The position numbers and the translations under genes were made by a program. The notes below the pieces were generated by a model that was not told the origin of the DNA, ran no database searches, and saw nothing but the letters and a program-made list of their open reading frames with translations. A stretch of 64,000 nucleotides of DNA from Kitasatospora setae KM-6054 (GTDB taxonomy: Bacteria > Actinomycetota > Actinomycetes > Streptomycetales > Streptomycetaceae): positions 3,100,001-3,164,000 of the forward strand of contig NC_016109.1 of NCBI RefSeq assembly GCF_000269985.1, given 5' to 3'. This document shows positions 15,736 through 24,067 of the stretch, piece after piece. Each line of letters starts with the position of its first letter. The first letter of the stretch is position 1.

Positions 15736-16035
15736 TCAGCCCGGCAGGGTCTCGCGGTGGGCGGCGAGGGCGGGGGCGACGGTGGTGGCGACGAACTCGG
15801 TGATCCGGTAGGCGACGACGCCCGCCGGGACGAACGGGTCGGTGGCGGCGACCGCCTCGACGGCGGCCCGGTCGGGGGCGACCGCGAGGATCACGCCGCC
15901 GTCGCGCGGGACCTTGCGGCCGGAGGCGAGGAAGGTGCCGTCCGCGTAGTGCCGCTCCAGCCAGGCGAGGTGGGCGGGCAGCAGGGCGTCGACGCGCTCC
16001 AGCGGGGCGGTGTAGGTCAGTTCGAGGATGAACAC
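15736..16035 (-). CDS. YciI-like small protein
   Basis: The 99-residue protein has the ferredoxin-like YciI fold: it begins MFILELTYT, has the conserved HLAWLERHYADGTFLASG segment (residues 22-41) and a DPFVPAGVVAYRITEF motif near the end. YciI proteins include a His/Asp pair thought to be catalytic, and some members act as chloromuconate-type dehydrohalogenases, but most are of unknown function. It lies 33 bases upstream of the response regulator gene and has the same orientation, so read-through into that gene is possible. Confidence 0.8.
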   Translation of the reverse strand: MFILELTYTAPLERVDALLPAHLAWLERHYADGTFLASGRKVPRDGGVILAVAPDRAAVEAVAATDPFVPAGVVAYRITEFVATTVAPALAAHRETLPG

Positions 16036-16068
16036 CCGGCCATGGTACGCCGGGGCGGCCCCGGCGGG

Positions 16069-16737
16069 TCAGCGGACGCCGGGCCGGACCAGGCCCGACT
16101 CGTAGGCGGCGATGACCAGTTGGGCCCGGTCCCGGGCGGCGAGCTTCTGCAGCAGCCGGCCGATGTGGGTCTTCGCGGTGGAGAGGCTGACGTGCAGTTC
16201 GGCGGCGATCTCCTCGTTGGAGAAGCCGAGGCCGACCAGGGCCAGCACCTCCCGCTCCCGCTCGGTCGCCCCCGCCAGGGCCGCCGGGGCGGGCAGCGCG
16301 GACGGCTCCGGGCGGCGGGTGTACTCCTCGATCAGCCGGCGGGTCACCCGGGGCGCGAGCAGCGCCTCGCCCGCGGCCACCACCCGTACCGCGTCCAGGA
16401 GTTCGGCCGGCCGGGTGTCCTTGAGCAGGAACCCGGCGGCGCCCGCGCGGAGCGCCGCGAAGGCGTAGTCGTCCAGGTCGAAGGTGGTCAGCACCAGCAC
16501 CCGGACGCCCGCCAGGGCCGGGTCGGCGGTGATCGCCCGGGTGGCCTCGATGCCGTCCAGCCGGGGCATCCGGATGTCCATCAGCACCACGTCCGGCCGC
16601 TGCGCGCGGGCGAGTTCGAGCGCCTCGGCGCCGTCCGCGGCCTCGCCGACCGCGGTCAGGTCGGGCGCGGAGTCGACCAGCAGCCGGAAGCTGCCGCGGA
16701 CCAGCGCCTGGTCGTCCGCCACCAGCACCCGGATCAT
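16069..16737 (-). CDS. NarL/FixJ-family response regulator
   Basis: This is the output partner of the adjacent histidine kinase. The 222 residues carry an N-terminal receiver domain with acidic pocket DD (residues 8-9), phospho-acceptor D54 in VVLMDIRMP, and Lys in LLKDTRP, followed by a LuxR-type HTH (TEREREVLALVGLGFSNEEI, then HVSLSTAKTHIGRL). Its ATG overlaps the kinase stop by four bases, indicating translational coupling. It likely controls the divergent ABC transporter, a common arrangement in Streptomyces. Confidence 0.93.
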   Translation of the reverse strand: MIRVLVADDQALVRGSFRLLVDSAPDLTAVGEAADGAEALELARAQRPDVVLMDIRMPRLDGIEATRAITADPALAGVRVLVLTTFDLDDYAFAALRAGAAGFLLKDTRPAELLDAVRVVAAGEALLAPRVTRRLIEEYTRRPEPSALPAPAALAGATEREREVLALVGLGFSNEEIAAELHVSLSTAKTHIGRLLQKLAARDRAQLVIAAYESGLVRPGVR

Positions 16738-17924
16738 CCGGTCACCGCCAGCGGGAACACCGCGGACACCTCGAAGCCCCGCCCGGCCGCCCGCCGTCCG
16801 GCCCGGAACTCGCCGCCGTGCACGGCGACCCGCTCGCGCATCCCGGCCAGCCCGTGCCCGCCGCCCGCCCCGGACGGGCTGCCGCCCCGGCCCTCGTCGG
16901 TGACGGTCAGCTCCAGCGCGTCCGGCCGGTAGCCGACCCGGACCAGGCAGCGGTCGGTGCCCGCGTGCCGCACCACGTTGGTCACCGCCTCCTGCACCAC
17001 CCGGTAGCCGGCCAGCTCCAGCCCAGGCGGCAACTCGGCCCGCTCGCCGAGCAGTTGGACGTCCACCCGGACGCCGGCCGCGGCCGCCCGGCGCACCACC
17101 CCGTCCAGGTCGGAGAGCCGCGGCGCGGGCAGCCGCTCGCCGTCGCCCGCGCCGTCCCCGCCGGTGCGCAGCACGCCCAGCAGGGCCCGCATCTCGTTCA
17201 GCGCGGTCCGGCTGGTCTCCTCGATCGACGCCAGCGCCAGCCGGGCCTGCTCGGGCTGCTCGGCCGCGACGTGGTTGGCGACGCCCGCCTGCACCGCGAT
17301 CACGCCCAGGCTGTGCGCGACCACGTCGTGCAGCTCGCGGGCGATCAGCAGCCGCTCCTCGCGCTGCCGGGACGCCTCGTGCTCGATCCGGCGGCGGCGG
17401 CGCTCGTCGACCGCCCAGCCGGCCGTCCAGCCGGTCGCCAGGAAGAGGCAGGCCATCACCACCGCGCCCGGCCCGCCGAACCCGGGGTGCGGCCAGGTCC
17501 AGCCCAGCATCCCGGACAGGCAGAGCCCCGCCACCGCCAGCGAGAGCGCGAGCAGCCGCCCGGCCGGCCGGGGCGGCAGCGCGCGCGGCACCCGGTACAG
17601 CACCACGGCGACGGCGACCCACGGCGCGGGCGAGTTCGACACCCCGACGCCCAGCGCGGCCGCGCTCAGCACCGCGAGCAGCGCCGCGACCGGTCGGCGG
17701 CGGGCCAGCGGCGCGGCGAGCGCGGCCAGCAGGACCAGCAGCACGTCCGCCGGGCGCGGGCCCGGCCCGAACCCGGGCGGGGGCACCTGCGCGAGGTCGG
17801 CCTGCCGCGGCACCTGCGGCATCACGTCCCAGACCGAGAACAGCGGCAGCGCGGCGAGGGCGGCGGCGACCGCCGCGTCCGCGACGGCCTGCCAGCGGGG
17901 GCCGAGCGGCCGGAGCACGTCCAT
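16734..17924 (-). CDS. DesK/NarX-type sensor histidine kinase
   Basis: The 396-residue membrane sensor has four to five N-terminal helices (about residues 15-165) with no large extracellular domain. A HisKA_3 dimerisation domain follows, with phospho-acceptor H199 in ARELHDVVAHSLG, and then a HATPase domain with DEGRGG and GGHGLAGMRERV. The signal is probably membrane-embedded, such as an antibiotic or membrane stress. ATG 17924 is chosen as the first start after Arg/Pro-rich frame extension. It is coupled to the response regulator and divergent from the ABC exporter. Confidence 0.92.
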   Translation of the reverse strand: MDVLRPLGPRWQAVADAAVAAALAALPLFSVWDVMPQVPRQADLAQVPPPGFGPGPRPADVLLVLLAALAAPLARRRPVAALLAVLSAAALGVGVSNSPAPWVAVAVVLYRVPRALPPRPAGRLLALSLAVAGLCLSGMLGWTWPHPGFGGPGAVVMACLFLATGWTAGWAVDERRRRRIEHEASRQREERLLIARELHDVVAHSLGVIAVQAGVANHVAAEQPEQARLALASIEETSRTALNEMRALLGVLRTGGDGAGDGERLPAPRLSDLDGVVRRAAAAGVRVDVQLLGERAELPPGLELAGYRVVQEAVTNVVRHAGTDRCLVRVGYRPDALELTVTDEGRGGSPSGAGGGHGLAGMRERVAVHGGEFRAGRRAAGRGFEVSAVFPLAVTG

Positions 17925-18139
17925 GGCGGCCACGGTAGCGGCGGCGCGGGGTCGGGCGGATCGGACCTGGGGACGAGAGCGGGCGTCGTACCGGGGGCCG
18001 ACCCGGCGGCCGGGCGCGGCGCGAACCCGCCGTTCCCCGGGCCCCGGTACCACCTGGGCCGTGGTCCCAGGGCTGACGCGGCCGGGCGGGGGCGGGGCGG
18101 AAAGTGGGGGGCGTTCGGACGGCAGACGGAGGAGGGGTC

Positions 18140-18877
18140 GTGATCGAGGCTCGGGGTGTGGGGCGGCGCTACCGGAGGCGGTGGGCGTTGCGGGACTGCG
18201 CGTTGGAGGTGCCGGCGGGGCGGACGGTGGGGCTGGTCGGGCCGAACGGGGCCGGCAAGAGCACGCTGCTGCACCTGCTGACGGGGCTGCTGCCGCCGAG
18301 CGCGGGCGAGCTGCGGGTGTGGGGCGAGCGGCCGGGGTCGAGCGCGGGCTGGCTGGCCCGGGTCGGGTTCGTCGGGCAGGACGCGCCGGTGCACCGGGCG
18401 CTGACGGTCCGGGAGCACCTGGTGTTCGGGCGGCGGGCGAACCGCCGGTGGGACGCCGGCTGGGCGGAGCGGCGGGTGGCGGAGCTGGGTCTTGACCCGG
18501 GGCAGCGGGCGGGCCGGCTGTCGGGCGGCCAGCGCGCGCAGCTCGCGCTGACCCTGGCGCTGGCGAAGCGCCCGGACCTGCTGGTGCTGGACGAGCCGGT
18601 GGCGGCGCTGGACCCGCTGGCCCGCCGGGAGTTCCTGGACCGGTTGGCGGCGGCCCGGGCCGAGCACGGCCCGAGCGTGCTGCTGTCCTCGCACCTGATC
18701 GGCGACCTGGCCCGGGACTGCGACCACCTGATCGTGCTGGGCCGGGGCCGGGTCCGGGCGGCGGGCCCGCTGCCGGAGCTGCTGGCCGGCCCGGACGGGC
18801 GGGTGCGGGAGTTGGAGGACGTGGTGCTGGAGCAGTTGCAGCTGGACCGCGACGAGCGGGCGGAGGAGCGGTCGTGA
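18140..18877 (+). CDS. ABC transporter ATP-binding protein
   Basis: The 245-residue ATPase energises an ABC-2 exporter. Walker A is GPNGAGKST, the signature is LSGGQRAQ, Walker B is LLVLDEP, and the switch His is in LSSHL. The GTG at 18140 follows GGAGGAGG at good spacing; the frame also extends 12 codons upstream without a ribosome-binding site. The stop overlaps the permease GTG start. The exporter lies divergent from a DesK-like two-component system, the layout typical of drug or peptide exporters, but the substrate is unknown. Confidence 0.92.
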   Translation: MIEARGVGRRYRRRWALRDCALEVPAGRTVGLVGPNGAGKSTLLHLLTGLLPPSAGELRVWGERPGSSAGWLARVGFVGQDAPVHRALTVREHLVFGRRANRRWDAGWAERRVAELGLDPGQRAGRLSGGQRAQLALTLALAKRPDLLVLDEPVAALDPLARREFLDRLAAARAEHGPSVLLSSHLIGDLARDCDHLIVLGRGRVRAAGPLPELLAGPDGRVRELEDVVLEQLQLDRDERAEERS

Positions 18878-19935
18878 GCTGGTTGACCTGGCGCCAGTAC
18901 CGGGCGCAGGCGTGGTGCGCGCTGGCCGCGCTGGCCGTCGTCGCGGTGCTGTACGGCGTGACCGGGCCCCGGTTGGCGGGCCTGTACGACACCAGCGGCC
19001 TGCCGGGCTGCGCGCGGACCGGGGAGGGCTGCGAGCGGGCGCAGTCGGCGTTCGCGGCGGCGGTGGGCGCGGACGGCCTGCTGACCGGGCTGTTCTACCT
19101 GGGGCTGGTGCTGCTGCTGGTGCTGCCCGCGGGGGCGGGGATGTTCGCGGGGGTGCCGCTGGCGGCCCGCGACCTGGAGTCGGGGGCGTTCCGGCTGACC
19201 TGGACGCAGGGGGTGCCGCGGACCCGCTGGCTGCTGGTGCGGCTGGCGCTGGTCGGCTCGGCGGTGGCGGCGCTGGCGGGGCTGCTGTCGCTGGCGGTGT
19301 CCTGGTGGGCGGCGCCGCTGGACCGGGCCGGGGCGCTGCCGGGCGCGGGTGACGCGGGGCTGCCGGGCCGGTTCGGGCCGCTGGTGTTCGCGGCGCACGG
19401 CGCCGTCCCGGTGGGCTGGGCGCTGTTCGGGTTCGCGGCGGGGGTCGCGGCGGGGCTGCTGCTGCGCCGTCAGGTGGCGGCGATGGCGGTGGTGCTGGGG
19501 GTGCTGGCGGCGGCGCAGGTGCTGGTGCCGCTGCTGGTGCGCCCGCACCTGGCGGCGCCCGTCCGCACGGAGGCCCCGCTGGTGCTGGGGACGGGGGCGG
19601 GGGCGGAGCAGGGGACGATCCGGATCGAGGGCGACCGGCTGTACGTGTCGACGCCGGTGTCGCTGCCGGGGGCGTGGGTGCTGTCGGTGGCGGCGCTGGA
19701 CCCGGCGGGGCGGGCGTTCACCGGGCCGGTGCCGGCGGCGTGCCACCCGGAGGCGGGGCCGATCGGGGCCTGCCGGCAGGCGATCGACGCGCTGGGGCTG
19801 ACCCAGCGGGTGGCGTACCAGCCGGCCCGCCGCTACTGGGCGTTCCAGTGGGCGGAGGCGGGGGCGCTGGTGCTGCTGTCGGGCGCGGTGGCGGCGGGCA
19901 CGGCGGCCCGGCTGCGGCGCGGCGTCGCGCCGTAG
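18874..19935 (+). CDS. ABC-2 type permease
   Basis: The 353-residue membrane partner of the preceding ATPase has an initial helix at about residues 15-33, a large extracytoplasmic loop rich in Gly and Ala, then helices at about 70-92, 125-145, 170-190 and 195-215, and a final helix at about 325-345. The GTG start overlaps the ATPase stop (GTGA), so the two are co-translated. Its sequence type (start MSWLTWRQYRAQ) is widespread in Streptomyces next to similar ATPases. It converges with lepB, which ends seven bases away. Confidence 0.85.
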   Translation: MSWLTWRQYRAQAWCALAALAVVAVLYGVTGPRLAGLYDTSGLPGCARTGEGCERAQSAFAAAVGADGLLTGLFYLGLVLLLVLPAGAGMFAGVPLAARDLESGAFRLTWTQGVPRTRWLLVRLALVGSAVAALAGLLSLAVSWWAAPLDRAGALPGAGDAGLPGRFGPLVFAAHGAVPVGWALFGFAAGVAAGLLLRRQVAAMAVVLGVLAAAQVLVPLLVRPHLAAPVRTEAPLVLGTGAGAEQGTIRIEGDRLYVSTPVSLPGAWVLSVAALDPAGRAFTGPVPAACHPEAGPIGACRQAIDALGLTQRVAYQPARRYWAFQWAEAGALVLLSGAVAAGTAARLRRGVAP

Positions 19936-19942
19936 GACCCTC

Positions 19943-20629
19943 TCAGCGGCCGGTCCAGCCGAACCAGTCGAAGTGGTTCAGCGGCCAGACCACGGCGCTG
20001 GCGGGTCCGACCAGGTCGGCGACGGGGACCGCGCCGCCGTCCGGCCCGTCCCGGTGGTAGCGGGAGCCGGCGGAGTCGCTGCGGTGGTCGCCCTCGACCC
20101 AGACGTGGCCGGCCGGGACGCTGAGCGGGCCGAAGTCGATGCCGGAGCAGGAGTCGTCACCGGGGTGCAGGTAGGGCTCGGTGACGGTCCGGCCGTCGAC
20201 GGTGAGGGTGCTGCCGTGGCAGTCGACGGTCTGGCCGCCGGTCGCGATGACCCGCTTGACCAGGTAGTCGTCGCCGGGCGGGAGCAGTCCGACGGCGCCG
20301 AGGCCGGAGTGGACGGTGCGGGTGAAGGCGTTGCCGCCCTGCGGGGCGGGCGGCAGCCAGCCGCCCGGGTCCTTGAAGACGACGGGTTCGCCGGGCGCCG
20401 GCTTCCAGCCGGTCAGGGTGGCGAACTTGTTGACCGCGACCCGGTCGCCGACCCGGAGGGTGTTCTCCATCGAGCCGGACGGGATCGAGAACATCTGGAA
20501 CAGGCAGCTCTTGATCAGCACGGCGACGACCAGGCCGATCGCGATCATCACGGGCAGTTCCACGTACCAGGGCCGCCGCCTGCGCGGACGCCGCTCCTGG
20601 GTGGGCCCCTCGGTCACCGCAACCGCCAC
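19943..20629 (-). CDS. lepB: Signal peptidase I
   Basis: This S26-family peptidase removes signal peptides from exported preproteins. The 228 residues include a basic N-terminus (RRPRRRRP), one membrane helix (about 24-46), the nucleophile S53 in IPSGSME and the general base K125 in LVKRVIATGG, followed by the conserved GDHRSDSAGSR box. The GTG at 20629 is preferred because AAGGAGG is eight bases upstream; an in-frame GTG two codons earlier is too close to that site. Streptomyces carry several such peptidases, usually clustered elsewhere; this one is isolated. Confidence 0.93.
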   Translation of the reverse strand: MAVAVTEGPTQERRPRRRRPWYVELPVMIAIGLVVAVLIKSCLFQMFSIPSGSMENTLRVGDRVAVNKFATLTGWKPAPGEPVVFKDPGGWLPPAPQGGNAFTRTVHSGLGAVGLLPPGDDYLVKRVIATGGQTVDCHGSTLTVDGRTVTEPYLHPGDDSCSGIDFGPLSVPAGHVWVEGDHRSDSAGSRYHRDGPDGGAVPVADLVGPASAVVWPLNHFDWFGWTGR

Positions 20630-20729
20630 CGACACCGCCTCCTTGGCAAGGACTGCACGCTAACCCGAGCCGGGGGCAGCGCGAAATCCGGCCCTTACCC
20701 GGAGCGAACAGGGGCCGGTCAGGGCCCGG

Positions 20730-21056
20730 TCAGGACTCGTTGGCGATCGCCTCGTGGTGGCGGATCACCTCGGCGATGATGAAGGTGAGGAACTTCTCGG
20801 CGAAGACCGGGTCGAGGTTGGCGCTGAGGGCGAGTTCGCGCAGCCGGGTGATCTGGCGGCGCTCGCGGTCCGGGTCGGCGGGCGGCAGCTGGTGCTCGGC
20901 CTTGAGCCGGCCGACCTGCTGGGTGGCCTTGAAGCGCTCGGCGAGCATGTGGACGACGGCGGCGTCGATGTTGTCGATGGACTCGCGCAGGCGGGTCAGC
21001 TCGGCCCGCACGGCGTCGTCGATCCCCGCCGGGGAGGGGGTGGGCTGGTCCGTCAT
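20730..21056 (-). CDS. Chorismate mutase (AroQ type)
   Basis: This enzyme converts chorismate to prephenate for Phe and Tyr synthesis. The 108-residue all-helical protein shows the AroQ pattern: LRESIDNIDAAVVHMLAERF with the catalytic Arg in helix 1, then ATQQVGRLKAEHQLPPADPDRE and a third helix ending FIIAEVIRHHE. There is no signal peptide, so it acts in the cytoplasm. The neighbours (lepB, osmC) do not form a pathway with it. The ATG follows CGGAG. Confidence 0.9.
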   Translation of the reverse strand: MTDQPTPSPAGIDDAVRAELTRLRESIDNIDAAVVHMLAERFKATQQVGRLKAEHQLPPADPDRERRQITRLRELALSANLDPVFAEKFLTFIIAEVIRHHEAIANES

Positions 21057-21383
21057 GTCGGGTGGCTCCGATGCGGGGGTCCGGGTGGGCGCGGGGCGCG
21101 GCGAACGGCCAATCTAACAGGGCGGGCGGGCCGCGTTCGCCCTGATCGGCGGCGCGTTCCGGCATGTGGGACGGCAGTTGGGACGGCGGCCGGAAGGGCG
21201 TTCGGGGCGGCGGCCGGGGCGGTCCGGGGCCAGGGGCGGGGGCGCGGGCGGGTGCCGGGCTCCGCGCGCCGTTCGGCCCCGGTGCCCCGGCGGGGGCCGT
21301 AGGCTGGGCGGGCCGCGGGTCGGAAATCCGGTCGGCGGCACAGCAGTTCGTCCGCTGTCCGTTCTCATGGGAGGTACCTGATC
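21057..21383. other. Divergent intergenic region, chorismate mutase / osmC
   Basis: About 330 bases hold the divergent starts. The centre is simple GC-rich sequence (GGGACGGC and GGGGC runs) with no gene or clear operator that I can see. The CCAATCTAACA segment at 21110-21120 is the least GC-rich part and could be a -10 region for the leftward gene. Confidence 0.35.
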
Positions 21384-21809
21384 GTGGCGACGACCCGCAC
21401 CGCGCACACCGAGTGGGAGGGCAACCTGCTCGACGGCAAGGGCCTGGTGACCCTCGACTCCTCGGGCGTCGGCGAGTTCCCGGTGTCCTGGCCGTCCCGG
21501 GCCGAGGCGGCGAACGGCAAGACCAGCCCGGAGGAGCTGATCGCGGCCGCCCACTCGTCCTGCTTCTCGATGGCGCTCTCGCACGGCCTGACCGGCGCCG
21601 GCACCCCGCCCACCAAGCTGGAGACCAAGGCGGACGTGACCTTCCAGCCGGGCACCGGCATCACCGGCATCCACCTGACCGTGGTCGGCACCGTGCCGGG
21701 CCTGGACGAGGCGGGCTTCGTGAAGGCCGCCGAGGACGCGAAGGCGAACTGCCCGGTGAGCCAGGCGCTGGCCGGCACCACCATCACGCTCTCCGCCAGC
21801 CTGGCCTGA
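21384..21809 (+). CDS. OsmC/Ohr-family peroxiredoxin
   Basis: This enzyme detoxifies organic hydroperoxides with a pair of cysteines. The 141 residues contain both: C60 in AAHSSCFSM and C123 in ANCPVSQAL, with the OsmC spacing. The N-terminus (TAHTEWEGNLLDGKG) is typical of the OsmC rather than the Ohr branch. The GTG start at 21384 follows GGGAGGT. It is a single gene followed by a strong stem-loop. Confidence 0.93.
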   Translation: MATTRTAHTEWEGNLLDGKGLVTLDSSGVGEFPVSWPSRAEAANGKTSPEELIAAAHSSCFSMALSHGLTGAGTPPTKLETKADVTFQPGTGITGIHLTVVGTVPGLDEAGFVKAAEDAKANCPVSQALAGTTITLSASLA

Positions 21810-21831
21810 CCCGCCGCCCTCCGTTCACGTC

Positions 21832-21888
21832 CCCGCTCACGTCCCCGCTCACGTTCGCGTTCACGTTCCGTGACGGGACGTGAGCGGG
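21832..21888. terminator. Long stem-loop after osmC
   Basis: The 14-base arm CCCGCTCACGTCCC (21832-21845) pairs perfectly with 21875-21888. The loop holds further CACGTTC copies that can form a smaller hairpin. Direct repeats of CTCACGT lie on the left side. It probably ends the osmC transcript. The remaining 300 bases to the next gene hold no gene that I can support. Confidence 0.65.
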
Positions 21889-22186
21889 ACGCACGCCCCC
21901 GGCGCGCGCCGCACCGGCGCCCACCGGGGGTTTCGCGTACCCCCGGCCGGTTCGCGCGGCTTCGCACCGAATGTAACGGGCACCTCCGGACATTCCTCAC
22001 CAATCACCCTGGCGGCGGTCGCGGACAGTTACACCGGCGGCCTATGATCGGCGGACGTGGCCCGAGGCCGCCGACCGCGCCCCGGTCACCGGCCGGGTTC
22101 CGCGAGCGGGCCCGGGACGCCTGGCCGGTCGCCGTCCGTGAGGAGGCTCCGGCGCGACCAGTGGCAGCAGCGGACGGGAGCGTGCC

Positions 22187-24037
22187 GTGCCGGGCCGGAA
22201 CGTCGGGGCCGACGCACACCAGGAGGACGGGCGGCCCGCCGCGCCGCGCCCCGGGCCCGGGGACCCGTGCGACCGCTGCGGCGCCCGGGCCGACCGCGAG
22301 GCCGAGCGGCTGGCCGCCGCCCTGCGGGCCAGCGAGTCGCGCTTCCGGGCCGCGTTCTCCGACGCCGGGATCGGCATGGCGCTGATCGACCGGGACGACC
22401 TGGTGATCGAGGGCAACCCGGTGTTCGCCGCGATGCTGGGCCGCGCGGTCGCCGAACTCCCCGGCATGCACATCCACCAGATCATCGACCCGGAGGAGCC
22501 GTCCCGCCGCCGCTACCGCGAACTGGTGCGCGGCGAGCGCGACCGGATGCGGGCCGAGAAGCGGCTCAAGCACCGCGGCGGCCGGGAGGTCTGGGGTCGG
22601 GTCACCGTCTCACTGGTCCGTGACCACGCCGGCGAGCCGTACTACACGATGGTCCTGGTCGAGGACATCACCGAGCGCCGCCAGCTCGGCGACCGGCTCG
22701 CCTACCAGGCGCTGCACGACCCGCTGACCCGGCTGCCCAACCGGACGCTGTTCTACCAGCGGCTGGAGGCCGCGTTCCGGCTGGACGAACCGGGCGGCGG
22801 CGGCCGGATCGGGCTCTGCTACGTCGACCTGGACGGCTTCGCCGCGATCAACGAGTCCCTCGGCCACCACGTCGGCGACCAGCTGCTGGTGGCCGTCGCC
22901 GCCCGGCTGGAGCACGGCTTCGCCCGCGAGGGACGGCAGCTGGTGGCCCGGCTGGGCGGCGACGAGTTCGCCCTGCTGGTCACCGGCAGCGGCGGCCACC
23001 AGGAGCTGACCCGGCTGGCCGGCCGCCTGATGGACGCCCTGGAACGGCCCTTCGAGGTGGCCGGGCACCGGCTGACCGTCACCGCCTCGATCGGCGTGGT
23101 GGAGCGCCCGGTGCTCGGCTCCACCCCCACCGACCTGATCCGCGACGCCGACTCCACCCTGTACTGGTCGAAGTCCGACGGCCGCGCCCGCTGGACGCTG
23201 TACGACCGCGACCGGGGCGCCGACCAGCTGACCCGGCACCGGCTGGCCACCGGGCTGCGCCCGGCCGTGGAACGCGGCGAGTTCACCGTCGAGTACCAGC
23301 CGCTGGTCGGCCTGGCCGACGGCGCGGTGCGCGGCGCGGAGGCCTTGGTCCGCTGGAACCACCCCCGGTACGGGCTGCTCTCGCCGGACCGGTTCATCCC
23401 GCTCGCCGAGGAGTCCGGGGCGATCGTGCCGCTCGGCAAGTGGGTGCTGGAGGAGTCCTGCCGGCGGACCCGGGAGTGGCTCGCCGAGTTCCCCGACCGG
23501 CCGGTGTTCGTCAGCGTCAACCTGGCACCGCGCCAGATCTGGGACTCCGACGTGGTCGCCGACGTCGCGGACGTGCTGGAGCGCACCGGGCTGCCCGCGC
23601 CGCTGCTCCAGCTGGAGATCACCGAGAGCGCGCTGCTCGGCCCGGCCGGCCGGCCGCTGGAGGCCCTGCAGGCGCTCGCCGACATGGGCGTGCGGATCGC
23701 CATCGACGACTTCGGCACCGGCTACTCCAACCTCGCCTACCTGTCCCGGCTGCCGGTCCACTCGCTCAAGCTGGACGCCACCTTCATCGAGGCGTTCCGC
23801 GAGTCCGCCCCCGACGCGGACGGCCGCCGCCGGGCCGCCGACGAGCAGATCGTCGGCGCGATGGTGCAGCTCGCCCACGCCCTGGGCCTGACCGTCACCG
23901 CCGAGGGCATCGAGAACGCCGCCCAGGCCGAACGGCTCCGCCAGACCGGCTGCGACACCGCCCAGGGCTGGTACTACGCCCGCCCCGGCGGGCCCGAGAC
24001 GATCGCCGCGATACTGCGCGACCAGCCGCCGCGCTAG
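22187..24037 (+). CDS. PAS-GGDEF-EAL cyclic-di-GMP protein
   Basis: This protein can make and break cyclic di-GMP. The 616 residues contain a PAS sensor (about 40-165), a GGDEF cyclase domain with intact GGDEF at 257-261, and an EAL phosphodiesterase domain with E385-A-L and the later DDFGTGYSNL box. Both active-site motifs are complete, so it may be bifunctional. There is no membrane segment, so a cytosolic ligand, gas or light cue for the PAS domain is likely. The CxxC in PCDRCGARAD at residues 28-31 is a notable extra before the PAS domain. The GTG 22187 follows GGACGGGAG. Cyclic di-GMP controls development in Streptomyces. Confidence 0.93.
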   Translation: MPGRNVGADAHQEDGRPAAPRPGPGDPCDRCGARADREAERLAAALRASESRFRAAFSDAGIGMALIDRDDLVIEGNPVFAAMLGRAVAELPGMHIHQIIDPEEPSRRRYRELVRGERDRMRAEKRLKHRGGREVWGRVTVSLVRDHAGEPYYTMVLVEDITERRQLGDRLAYQALHDPLTRLPNRTLFYQRLEAAFRLDEPGGGGRIGLCYVDLDGFAAINESLGHHVGDQLLVAVAARLEHGFAREGRQLVARLGGDEFALLVTGSGGHQELTRLAGRLMDALERPFEVAGHRLTVTASIGVVERPVLGSTPTDLIRDADSTLYWSKSDGRARWTLYDRDRGADQLTRHRLATGLRPAVERGEFTVEYQPLVGLADGAVRGAEALVRWNHPRYGLLSPDRFIPLAEESGAIVPLGKWVLEESCRRTREWLAEFPDRPVFVSVNLAPRQIWDSDVVADVADVLERTGLPAPLLQLEITESALLGPAGRPLEALQALADMGVRIAIDDFGTGYSNLAYLSRLPVHSLKLDATFIEAFRESAPDADGRRRAADEQIVGAMVQLAHALGLTVTAEGIENAAQAERLRQTGCDTAQGWYYARPGGPETIAAILRDQPPR

Positions 24038-24067
24038 CGACGGTCTTCCGGTACGGAGGGACAGGGG

